From Kalymmatonema hyalinum WJT4-NPBG1 (GTDB lineage: Bacteria; Cyanobacteriota; Cyanobacteriia; Cyanobacteriales; Nostocaceae), in contig JAHHIB010000083.1 in NCBI GenBank assembly GCA_019359075.1, positions 1 to 39,057 on the forward strand: a stretch of 39,057 nt of DNA, written 5' to 3'. Of this stretch, positions 9,045-16,487 are shown piece after piece; positions within the stretch are counted from its first letter, which is position 1, and each line of letters starts with the position of its first letter. The notes beneath the pieces are model-generated. The model was not told where the DNA came from, did no database searches, and saw only the letters and a list, made by a program, of their open reading frames with translations. Made by a program: the position numbers and the translations under genes.

Positions 9045-9068
9045 AACCCAGCATCGCTGGGTCATTTT
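9045..9068 (+). terminator. Hairpin after the transposase remnant
   Basis: ACCCAGC (9046-9052) and GCTGGGT (9056-9062) form a 7-bp stem with a 3-nt loop, followed by CATTTTCC. Probably an intrinsic terminator reading on the plus strand, just outside the insertion-sequence end. Confidence 0.5.
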
Positions 9069-9097
9069 CCGTGTCATAGTCTAAAGTCCAGTCTTAT

Positions 9098-9435
9098 AGG
9101 ACTTACGCAAATTAATGAAAAAACGAACCGCACTCGTACGCATTAGACGCGCAGCGGTGAGACAGCGAGCAGTTCTGAGGAGGGTTTCCCTCCGGGAGAA
9201 ACTGCGGTGCTGCAGGAGGGTTTCCCGACCTAGGCGACTGCGTAAGCGCAAAGCGCAGGCTCCGCCAACGCGTAGCGTCTCCGTTCGCGTAGCGTGTCCG
9301 AAGGACATAGGAGATACCCGAAGGGCGTGCCGTAGGCTAGGACACGTAAGCGCAAAGCGTGCCGCTAGGCATACGCGCAGCGTGCGCTGTCTTCGCATAG
9401 CGATAAGAGTTTCAGAGAGTTCTTGCGTAAGTCCT
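9098..9435. repeat. MITE-like repeat, copy 2, expanded by palindromic repeats
   Basis: It has the same ends as the element at 149-239: AGGACTTACGCA at 9098-9109 and TGCGTAAGTCCT at the right, with the shared inner phrases AATGAAAAAACGAACCGCA and AAGAGTTTCAGAGAGTTCTT. Between them lie about 250 bp of GC-rich short repeats such as GCGTAGCG, GTAAGCGCAAAGCG and CCGAAGG, absent from copy 1. GTCTTA occurs on both outer sides (9091-9096 and 9436-9441), a possible target duplication. Arginine-rich frames open on both strands here are by-products of the repeats, not genes. Confidence 0.75.
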
Positions 9436-9555
9436 GTCTTAATAACTTTTCATATCCGGTGCTTAGGAACTGGTAGTCGCACAATCAAAAAGCCACAATA
9501 GAAGATACAGGCTGTATACAATAAAGCCTTGCCTTGAATAAGGAGTGTGTCATCA

Positions 9556-12528
9556 GTGGTATTACAAGTACAAAAAAGCACCTACGAAGCGAAAACCCAA
9601 GAAATCGCTAAAGAACTCCTAGCGGCGACACAGGAGAATCGTTCGTTCTTTGGTGCGTTGCGGGATCAGATGCGCTGGGATGATAAGTTATTGGCTTGGG
9701 CGATGAGTAATCCTGGGCTGCGGGTGCAACTATTTCGCTTTATTGATACTCTTCCTGCTTTACGTAGTAAACCAGAAATTGCAGCCCATTTACAAGAGTA
9801 TTTGGGCGATGAGTCTGTAGAACTACCGTCAGCCCTTAAGGGGATGCTCAACTTTGCTAACCCTGATTCTATGCCAGGGCAAGTTGCTGCGACAACTGTT
9901 TCTACAGGTGTAGAAACATTAGCTCATAAATATATTTCCGGGGAAAATATTAAACAAGTCATCAAGACGGTTGAGCGACTACGCAAAGAAAAAATGGCTT
10001 TCACCATCGATTTACTTGGTGAGGCGGTGATTACTGAAGCAGAGGCGCAGTCTTACTTGGAACGCTATCTAGATTTGATGCAACAATTGGTGGAAGCATC
10101 CAAGAGTTGGACAACCGTTCCCTTGATTGATGAAGCAGACGGACAGCCACTCCCAAAAGTCCAAGTTTCAGTGAAATTAACGGCGTTTTACTCCCAATTT
10201 GACCCGTTGGATGCTACAGGTAGTGAGGAACGGGTAAGTTCGCGCATTCGCACCCTGTTGCGTCGTTCTAAAGAACTAGGTGCTGCTGTTCATTTTGACA
10301 TGGAACAGTATGCTTACAAAGATCTGACTTTCAGCATCCTGAAAAAACTTTTGCTAGAAGAAGAGTTTCGCACTCGCACAGATATTGGTATGACAATCCA
10401 AGCATATCTGCGCGACAGCGAGGAAGATGCAAAAGATTTGATAGCTTGGGCGAAACAGCGCGGTTATCCGATTACAATTCGTTTGGTGAAAGGTGCCTAC
10501 TGGGATCAGGAAACTATTAAAGCACAGCAGAAACATTGGCAACAGCCAGTTTACAACGATAAAGCAGCAACGGATGCGAATTTTGAGACGATCACTCAGT
10601 TATTGCTGGAAAATCATCAATATGTGTATGCTGCTATTGGTAGCCATAATGTGCGATCGCAAGCTCATGCCATAGCAATAGCCCAAAGCTTAAATGTCCC
10701 CCGCCGTTGCTTTGAAATGCAAGTTCTCTACGGCATGGGCGATAAACTAGCAAAAGCCTTAGTTGATAGAGGTTATCGCGTCCGAGTTTACTCTCCTTAC
10801 GGCGAATTGCTTCCAGGGATGGCGTATCTGATTCGTCGCTTGCTGGAAAATACTGCTAATAGTTCCTTCTTGCGGCAAAATATGGAGAATCGCCCAGTTG
10901 AAGAATTATTAGCACCTCCAGTTCCAGCTTCCCCCTCGCTTGCGGCGAAGACTGAGTTCTGTTTCTCCGGCGCTGCTGATAGAGATTATGCTGAAGAGGA
11001 GGAAAGAAAAGAAGCGGCTCAAGCTTTCCAAACTGTCCGTCAGCAATTAGGAAAAACCTATCTCCCTCTCATCAACGGCGAATACGTCCAAACCCAACAA
11101 ATTATAGATTCTGTTAACCCCTCGAATTTTAGCGAGGTGGTTGGTAAAATCGGACTGATGAGCGTCGAACAAGCCGAACAGGCGATGCAAGCCGCGAAAG
11201 CTGCGTTTCCGCTTTGGCGCAAAACACCTGTAAAACAACGCGCTGCGATATTACGGAAAGCTGCTGATTTGATGGAACAACGCCGCGCCGAACTTTCCGC
11301 TTGGATAGTTTTGGAAGTTGGGAAACCAGTACGGGAAGCGGATGGTGAGGTTTCCGAAGCGATAGATTTCTGTCGCTACTACGCTGACGAAATGGAACGG
11401 TTAGATGAGGGTTACAATTACGACGTTGCTGGGGAGACGAACCGATATATCTACCAGCCTCGCGGAATTGCCGTGGTGATTTCTCCTTGGAATTTCCCGT
11501 TGGCGATCGCCACAGGAATGACGGTTGCAGCTTTGGTTACTGGCAATTGTACTTTACTGAAACCAGCAGAAACATCTTCTGTGATTACGGCAAAGCTAAC
11601 GGAAATCTTAGTAGAAGCCGGGATACCTAAAGGTGTCTTTCAATACGTTCCTGGTAAGGGTTCCCAAGTTGGTGCTTACCTGGTGAATCATCCTGATACT
11701 CATGTCATTGCTTTTACTGGTTCGCAGGAAGTTGGCTGTCGAATTTACGCAGAAGCGGCAATTGTTAAACCCGGTCAAAAGCACATGAAACGGGTCATTG
11801 CTGAGATGGGTGGCAAAAATGCTATCATCGTGGATGAAAGTGCTGATTTAGACCAAGCAGTTGTTGGTGTTGTGCAGTCGGCGTTTGGTTACAGCGGACA
11901 AAAATGTTCTGCTTGTTCACGGGTGGTGGTGCTGGAACCAGTTTATGATACATTCGTGCAGCGGTTTGTGGAAGCAACAAAATCGCTAAACATTGGGGAG
12001 ACGGAGTTACCCAGCACCCAAGTTGGACCGGTGATTGATGCTAATGCACACAGCCGCATCCGCGAGTATATCGACAAAGGTAAGGCAGAAGCAAAAGTGG
12101 CTTTGGAAATGCCAGCACCAGATAACGGGTATTTTATCGGTCCTGTGATCTTTAAAGATGTATCGCCAAACGCAGTAATTGCCCAAGAAGAAATTTTTGG
12201 TCCGGTTGTGGCGGTGATTAGGGTAAAGGACTTTAAGGAAGGGCTGGAAGTTGCAAATGGTACCAACTACGCCTTAACTGGCGGACTTTATTCCAGAACT
12301 CCTTCGCACATTGAGCAGGCGCAGGAAGAGTTTGAAGTCGGGAACTTATACATTAACCGCAACATCACGGGTGCTATTGTGGCACGACAACCGTTTGGTG
12401 GTTTCAAGCTTTCTGGAGTTGGTTCTAAGGCTGGGGGACCAGATTACTTGCTACAATTCCTGGAACCGCGTACGGTGACAGAGAATATTCAGCGTCAAGG
12501 TTTTGCGCCGATTGAGGGAGCAGATTAA
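9556..12528 (+). CDS. putA: Bifunctional proline dehydrogenase / glutamate-semialdehyde dehydrogenase
   Basis: A 990-residue enzyme oxidising proline to glutamate in two steps. Residues about 100-440 form the FAD-dependent proline dehydrogenase barrel (SVKLTAFYSQFDP, RLVKGAYWD, then FEMQVLYGMGD and the late motif YSPYGELLPGMAYLIRRLLE). Residues about 490-980 are the NAD-dependent aldehyde dehydrogenase: ISPWNFPLAI, FTGSQEVG, catalytic Glu in EMGGKN (E750), catalytic Cys in GQKCSA (C784) and EEIFGPVV. There is no N-terminal ribbon-helix-helix DNA-binding domain, so it should not be an autorepressor like E. coli PutA. The GTG at 9556 is preferred because AAGGAG at 9540-9545 is 10 nt upstream; a GTG at 9547 is too close to it. 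The flanking genes suggest it is transcribed alone. Confidence 0.95.
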   Translation: MVLQVQKSTYEAKTQEIAKELLAATQENRSFFGALRDQMRWDDKLLAWAMSNPGLRVQLFRFIDTLPALRSKPEIAAHLQEYLGDESVELPSALKGMLNFANPDSMPGQVAATTVSTGVETLAHKYISGENIKQVIKTVERLRKEKMAFTIDLLGEAVITEAEAQSYLERYLDLMQQLVEASKSWTTVPLIDEADGQPLPKVQVSVKLTAFYSQFDPLDATGSEERVSSRIRTLLRRSKELGAAVHFDMEQYAYKDLTFSILKKLLLEEEFRTRTDIGMTIQAYLRDSEEDAKDLIAWAKQRGYPITIRLVKGAYWDQETIKAQQKHWQQPVYNDKAATDANFETITQLLLENHQYVYAAIGSHNVRSQAHAIAIAQSLNVPRRCFEMQVLYGMGDKLAKALVDRGYRVRVYSPYGELLPGMAYLIRRLLENTANSSFLRQNMENRPVEELLAPPVPASPSLAAKTEFCFSGAADRDYAEEEERKEAAQAFQTVRQQLGKTYLPLINGEYVQTQQIIDSVNPSNFSEVVGKIGLMSVEQAEQAMQAAKAAFPLWRKTPVKQRAAILRKAADLMEQRRAELSAWIVLEVGKPVREADGEVSEAIDFCRYYADEMERLDEGYNYDVAGETNRYIYQPRGIAVVISPWNFPLAIATGMTVAALVTGNCTLLKPAETSSVITAKLTEILVEAGIPKGVFQYVPGKGSQVGAYLVNHPDTHVIAFTGSQEVGCRIYAEAAIVKPGQKHMKRVIAEMGGKNAIIVDESADLDQAVVGVVQSAFGYSGQKCSACSRVVVLEPVYDTFVQRFVEATKSLNIGETELPSTQVGPVIDANAHSRIREYIDKGKAEAKVALEMPAPDNGYFIGPVIFKDVSPNAVIAQEEIFGPVVAVIRVKDFKEGLEVANGTNYALTGGLYSRTPSHIEQAQEEFEVGNLYINRNITGAIVARQPFGGFKLSGVGSKAGGPDYLLQFLEPRTVTENIQRQGFAPIEGAD

Positions 12529-12558
12529 ACAATTCACTAGATGCAGAGCATCTCAGAC

Positions 12559-12589
12559 ACTAGTTCCCAGGCTAAGCCTGGGAACTAGT
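12559..12589. repeat. Perfect 14-bp palindrome, possible terminator
   Basis: ACTAGTTCCCAGGC (12559-12572) and its exact inverse (12576-12589) flank TAA. It is followed by only a short TTTAT, so termination is possible but not strong. A smaller GATGC-AGA-GCATC palindrome lies just before it. This looks like a dispersed cyanobacterial palindromic repeat placed downstream of the proline-catabolism gene, about 30 bp after its stop. Confidence 0.6.
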
Positions 12590-12619
12590 TTATCAGGCTC
12601 TGCCTCACTTCAAAAATCT

Positions 12620-12650
12620 AACCGCAAAGACTCACAGAGCACACAGAGAG
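12620..12650. repeat. ACCGCAAAG-type tandem repeat abutting a start codon
   Basis: AACCGCAAAGACTCACAGAG followed by CACACAGAGAG belongs to the same purine-rich family as the interior of the repeat at 149-239 and the in-gene segment at 14179-14216. Its final GAGAG sits 4 nt before ATG 12655 and could act as the ribosome binding site of the acetyltransferase. Confidence 0.5.
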
Positions 12651-12654
12651 TTTG

Positions 12655-13092
12655 ATGAGTGATCTTATTGTTAAAGTTGCTGATTGGGGTAAGGAATTTG
12701 CTGCGATTCAAGCAATTAGAAAGTCTGTTTTTCAGGAAGAACAAGGGGTAGATTCAGCTATAGATTTTGATGGTAAGGATGGAACTTCTAACCACTTGAT
12801 TGCTTCTTTAAATGGAGAGTATGTGGGAACTGCCAGGATTAGATATTTGGATGAGACAACAGCGAAGATTGAAAGGCTTGCGGTTTTGCCAATAGCAAGA
12901 GGCTATGGTGTCGGCAAGAAAATTATGCAAAAGGCTTTGGAAGTTATAGATAGTAAAAATATTTTAGAAGTGCTAATTCATGCTCAAGAGTATATTAAGG
13001 GTTTGCATCAACAGTTGGGGTTTGAGCAAGAGGGAGAGATTTTTGAAGAGGCCGGCATTCGCCATGTGAAAATGAGGAGGAAATTAAAGTAG
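12655..13092 (+). CDS. GNAT family N-acetyltransferase
   Basis: A 145-residue acetyltransferase of the GNAT fold, nearest by pattern to the ElaA-like/YjcF-like group. It has FQEEQGVDSAIDFDGKDGTS near the start (the E-Q-G-V-x-x-x-x-(D/E)-x-D motif of that group), AKIERLAVLPIARGYGVGKK as motif A with the acetyl-CoA phosphate-binding RxxGxGxx loop (RGYGVGKK), and LHQQLGFEQEGEIFEEAGI as the C-terminal motif B, a typical ending for the group. The natural substrate is not predictable. ATG 12655 is preferred over the in-frame TTG three bases earlier. The gene stands alone, between a palindromic repeat and a larger inverted-repeat element. Confidence 0.88.
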   Translation: MSDLIVKVADWGKEFAAIQAIRKSVFQEEQGVDSAIDFDGKDGTSNHLIASLNGEYVGTARIRYLDETTAKIERLAVLPIARGYGVGKKIMQKALEVIDSKNILEVLIHAQEYIKGLHQQLGFEQEGEIFEEAGIRHVKMRRKLK

Positions 13093-13110
13093 GTATAGAA
13101 TCAACCTCTT

Positions 13111-13226
13111 GCCTAGTGAAAATTATGAAAATTGAACCACAGATGGACACAGATAATTAACTAGTGTTAATCTGTGTCCATCTGTGGTTTTAAATATTTT
13201 TAAATCATACTTTTGCTAGAGGTTGA
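13111..13226. repeat. MITE-like inverted-repeat element, family 2
   Basis: The outer ends TCAACCTCT (13111) and AGAGGTTGA (ending 13226) are inverted. Inside is a perfect 20-bp inverted repeat, 13135-13154 against 13170-13189, containing CCACAGATGGACACAGAT and its inverse. The whole 116 bp can fold into a nested hairpin. A degenerate relative with CCTCTTGC and CCATCTGTGT units lies at 25226-25338. Confidence 0.7.
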
Positions 13227-13664
13227 ATGCGTGGACTTGTAGTAAGGCTTAAGCCCAAATGCGAATCGATTCGCGATTAGTACTGTTCCGTTACATAAAT
13301 CCTACTCAGAATTAGTCAAAGCTTATCAAAGCTATACAACAAAGTCTGAGTTTCGTTTACTTCCTGCTTCATTCTGGCAACGTCGGCGTTAACCAGTCCA
13401 CAGGCGCGAGCACTGTCTAACTGACAGCTATTAAAAAATTGCTTTCGAGGGGCTACTAACGATCCTCTGTCTGTGGAGCTTGCACTTCGCCTGTGGCACG
13501 TTTATCAAACGCCAGTCGTTTGCTGGAAGGGTTATCCTCTGACGGCACGGTTGTTAACCGTTAATATTTTGCCTATCCTAGCATCTTTTAGCTATACCTA
13601 CTCAAAATTGACTATCTTTGATGAGGCTTGAATAGCTTTTAGGTTACAGTTCCATACCCTAATC
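13227..13664. other. Intergenic region with a possible gene remnant
   Basis: No intact gene. On the minus strand, the stretch around 13456-13560 reads coding-like (SSKRLAFDKRATGEVQAPQT) and ends in two successive TAG codons. This could be the tail of a lost transposase or other gene, but I cannot place it. Small inverted repeats (CAAACG/CGTTTG at about 13515-13531 and a GGTTGTTAACC-like one near 13550) lie beside it and might be old insertion-sequence ends. The final 100 bp are AT-rich leader for the next gene. Confidence 0.3.
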
Positions 13665-16292
13665 ATGAGCAATCACAAATATAAGCGAAAGAGATATAAA
13701 AATTTACTCATACTTGGCATCATTTGGTTATTGGGGGCGGTGTGCGATCGCATTTGGTTTGCCTTAGATCACTCCATCCCCGCCTGGGATCAAGCAGATT
13801 ATTTAACTGGTACTCTAAACTATTGGCGATCGCTACAGAATCCCCAGTGGTGGAATCAAGAGTGGTGGCAAGGCTTTTGGCTGCTTTCTTCCAAAATACC
13901 ACCCTTAACATACATAGTTACGGCAATTGTTCAGAATATCTTTGGAATTGGACCAGATCAAGCCACTCTGGTGATGCTGTTGTTCAGTGCAATTTTACTG
14001 AGTTCAGTCTATGGCTTAGGGAGTGTACTGTTTAGCGAGTCTGTTGGTTTATGGGCTGCTGCACTCTGCCAAGTTTTGCCTGCTCTTTATCGGCTTCGTT
14101 TAGAATTTCTGCTGGATTATCCCCTGACAGCTGTTGTTACCTTGAGTTTCTTTTGCCTCACTGTTTGGCGGAATCTTGGAACCGCAGAGGCGCAGAGGAC
14201 GCCGAGGAAGAGAGGAGAAGTCTCCCCATCTCTTCTCTGGGCTGTAGCCTTCGGTTTAACTTTGGGGCTGGCGTTGCTGTTGAAGCAGACGGCGTTGTTT
14301 TTTCTGTTGACGCCGATACTCTGGGTTGGGATCAGGGCTGCACTTGATCGGCGTTGGGGACGGTTTGTGCAACTCCTGGGCGGTTTGTGTTTATCAGTGT
14401 TGGTTTTTGGTTCTTGGTACCGTACGAATTGGTTGCTGATCCTAACTTCTGGTAAGCGGGCGACAATTGATTCTGCTATTGCTGAAGGTGAAGCACCACT
14501 GAACACTTTGCAAGCTTGGACTTATTACTGGAAGCAACTACCGCATCAAGTCTCTGTTCTTTTGCTGCTGGTGCCTATATTTACGTTACTACTTTACTGG
14601 GGTCGCTCAGGACTGCAAAATCAGGACAAGGGGACGAGGGAACTCAAAAGTCAAAAGTCAAAAGTCAAAAGTCAAAAATTCCAATTCTCCACTCTTGACT
14701 CACTCAAATGGTTAGCAGTCTTCTTTATAGGTGCTTATCTGCTGTCATCTTTGAACATGAACAAAGATGATCGCTATGTGTTGCCCTATTTACCTGTTGT
14801 ATCAATATTTTTGGCGTATGGCTTGACGCGTTTCTCTAGTCTGTGGGGACAGCGTATTCGCTGGGGTACTTTTGGTTTGGCAGCAATACTGATGTTGTTG
14901 AACTTATTTCCAGTGGGAGGTGTTGTTGGTGGTTGGGTGACACAAGCTTTGAGTCCTAATGCCCAGTTTTATCCTTATATGAAACAGGAGTTACCCCATC
15001 AGCAGGTGATTGCCCAAATTATCCAAACACAACCGTATTTACGTTCAACTCTGGGAGTTTTGCCATCAACGGCAGAAATTAACCAACACAATTTGAATTA
15101 CTACGGGGCGCTACAAAACTTTCAAGTTTACGGGCGTCAGGTGGGAATCAGGAAAAAGTATGTCGATCAGGATGGGCGATCGCTTGAGTGGTTCCTCACA
15201 AAAACAGGAGAACAAGGACCAGTCAAAGAATCTCAAGCTTTTATGGTAAACACTGTGGAGCAAGGTGGTAATTTCCAACTCAACAAGTCTTGGAATTTAC
15301 CTGATCGCAGTGTTCTCAAACTTTATCATCAAAAAACACCAACCGTTGAGGTAAAAAACACCTCTGAACAAAAACCACAAGCCACAATTGCCTTGTCGCA
15401 AGTTACAGTCCCAGAAAAAGCCCCGCCAGGATTACCATTACCCGTAACTTACGAATGGTCTGGTTCCTGGGATGAACTACAACACGGGTTAGTGCTGCTG
15501 ACTTGGCATAATACTAGCCAACCATCACTGATGAAAAACCTAACCCCCCAACCCCCTTCCCTGCAAGGGGAGAGGTTAAAATCCCTATGGATACATGACC
15601 ACGCGATCGCAATGGGAAATTTACATCCTGGTGCAAAAAAACCTGAAGGCACATTTCAGGTGATTGAAAAGATGGCGATGCTACCTCCTGCTGACATAGC
15701 ACCAGGAACCTACACCCTAGAAGCAATGTATCTCAACAGACTGTCAGGAGAAAGTTATCCTATCCCAGTCCCAAAAGCAACACTGCGAATCGATCCTCAA
15801 GCACCTGCCACACAAGCACCAGAACTAGATTTAGTCAGTCAGTTAGAGACTTTAGGCGCTCAATTAACCAAAGGAACTGAAGCAGTCAGTCAAGTCTTTG
15901 AGGAAATAGGACGTATCAATCAATACGACCCTATTCAGGATTATTTGGTACAGGCGCGGTTGACTCTGGAATATCGATTGCAGCATATGAGCTCAAACCG
16001 GGATTGGGCATATGCTTTAGCTTTAGCAAATGTGTTACAGCGACGGGTGGATGGTGCGATCGCAGCTTTAAAACAAGTTATTGAGTTAGATCGAGAAAAT
16101 CCCTACCCATATGCTTACCTGGCATTTGTCCAACTCTACAACTGGCAGCCAGCAGCAGCCCAAAAGTCTCTAGAACCGAGTTTAGCCAAAAATCCCAATT
16201 TACCTGAATTTAGAGGTCTTTCAGGGGTTGCTGCCCTGATGCAAGGCAATTTAGTTAAAGCATGGAAAGACTTGTCAATATTGAGGAAGTAG
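13665..16292 (+). CDS. GT39-like membrane glycosyltransferase with C-terminal TPR domain
   Basis: An 875-residue integral membrane protein. The start (KRKRYKNLLILGIIWLLGAV) is a positively charged anchor and first helix. The first external loop has the acidic PAWDQADYL, matching the catalytic Asp loop of the PMT/ArnT (GT39, PF13231) superfamily that uses polyprenyl-phosphate sugars. About 10 hydrophobic segments follow to residue about 430, then a soluble external part. The last 130 residues are TPR-like (AYALALANVLQRRVDGAIAA, VIELDRENPYPYAYLA). Three segments that look like intergenic repeats sit in frame at 14179-14216, 14643-14676 and 15537-15582, all in hydrophilic loops or the soluble part. 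The sugar and acceptor are unknown. It is convergent with the HlyD-type gene and shares a terminator with it. Confidence 0.85.
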   Translation: MSNHKYKRKRYKNLLILGIIWLLGAVCDRIWFALDHSIPAWDQADYLTGTLNYWRSLQNPQWWNQEWWQGFWLLSSKIPPLTYIVTAIVQNIFGIGPDQATLVMLLFSAILLSSVYGLGSVLFSESVGLWAAALCQVLPALYRLRLEFLLDYPLTAVVTLSFFCLTVWRNLGTAEAQRTPRKRGEVSPSLLWAVAFGLTLGLALLLKQTALFFLLTPILWVGIRAALDRRWGRFVQLLGGLCLSVLVFGSWYRTNWLLILTSGKRATIDSAIAEGEAPLNTLQAWTYYWKQLPHQVSVLLLLVPIFTLLLYWGRSGLQNQDKGTRELKSQKSKVKSQKFQFSTLDSLKWLAVFFIGAYLLSSLNMNKDDRYVLPYLPVVSIFLAYGLTRFSSLWGQRIRWGTFGLAAILMLLNLFPVGGVVGGWVTQALSPNAQFYPYMKQELPHQQVIAQIIQTQPYLRSTLGVLPSTAEINQHNLNYYGALQNFQVYGRQVGIRKKYVDQDGRSLEWFLTKTGEQGPVKESQAFMVNTVEQGGNFQLNKSWNLPDRSVLKLYHQKTPTVEVKNTSEQKPQATIALSQVTVPEKAPPGLPLPVTYEWSGSWDELQHGLVLLTWHNTSQPSLMKNLTPQPPSLQGERLKSLWIHDHAIAMGNLHPGAKKPEGTFQVIEKMAMLPPADIAPGTYTLEAMYLNRLSGESYPIPVPKATLRIDPQAPATQAPELDLVSQLETLGAQLTKGTEAVSQVFEEIGRINQYDPIQDYLVQARLTLEYRLQHMSSNRDWAYALALANVLQRRVDGAIAALKQVIELDRENPYPYAYLAFVQLYNWQPAAAQKSLEPSLAKNPNLPEFRGLSGVAALMQGNLVKAWKDLSILRK
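14179..14216. repeat. In-frame intergenic-type repeat inside the glycosyltransferase gene
   Basis: GAACCGCAGAGGCGCAGAGG followed by ACGCCGAGGAAGAGAGG has the ACCGC(A/G)(A/G)AGG tandem pattern of the repeats at 149-239 and 12620-12650. It encodes a charged insert (TAEAQRTPRKRGE) between two predicted membrane helices. Confidence 0.65.
14643..14676. repeat. Heptanucleotide tandem repeat inside the glycosyltransferase gene
   Basis: Four and a half copies of AAAAGTC, encoding a Lys/Ser/Gln-rich loop (LKSQKSKVKSQK). A 7-bp unit is not a multiple of three, so gain or loss of one unit would shift the frame and abolish the downstream half of the protein. Confidence 0.8.
15537..15582. repeat. C/G-rich palindromic repeat inside the glycosyltransferase gene
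   Basis: An outer AACCT/AGGTT pair encloses CCCCTT-CCCTGC-AAGGGG. It encodes NLTPQPPSLQGERLK, a peptide characteristic of this common cyanobacterial intergenic repeat when read through. A related C-rich copy lies between genes at 22655-22697. Confidence 0.7.
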
Positions 16293-16345
16293 CAGCCAAC
16301 CGCTTCGCTGAATTCAAAATTATAAATTCAAAATTCAAAATAAAG

Positions 16346-16394
16346 AACCCCATACTCTATCGGGTATTGGGGAATTAAAAATTATTTTTTATTG
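16346..16394. terminator. Shared terminator between convergent genes
   Basis: CCCCATAC (16348-16355) pairs with GTATTGGGG (16364-16372) with one bulged T. The plus strand continues AATTAAAAATTATTTTTTATT; on the minus strand TTCTTTATTTTG follows. This suits bidirectional termination of the glycosyltransferase and the HlyD-type gene. Imperfect AATTCAAAA direct repeats precede it. Confidence 0.65.
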
Positions 16395-16487
16395 ACATAG
16401 GTGCCCGTAGGGCATACTTTGAATTTTGATAGCCTAAGCGCAAAGCGTGCCATGGATCTGTGTGACATATGCCAGCGCAGTTTGATA

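Noticed and set aside
9081-9501. Arginine-rich open frames on both strands (105 and 128 codons)
   Set aside because: They lie entirely within GC-rich tandem and palindromic repeats of the expanded MITE; composition and lack of any family pattern indicate repeat artefacts.
13456-13560. Tail of a TnpB-type transposase
   Set aside because: The minus-strand peptide looks coding-like, but I cannot match it to TnpB motifs (no zinc-finger CxxC or RuvC motif visible), so no family was assigned.
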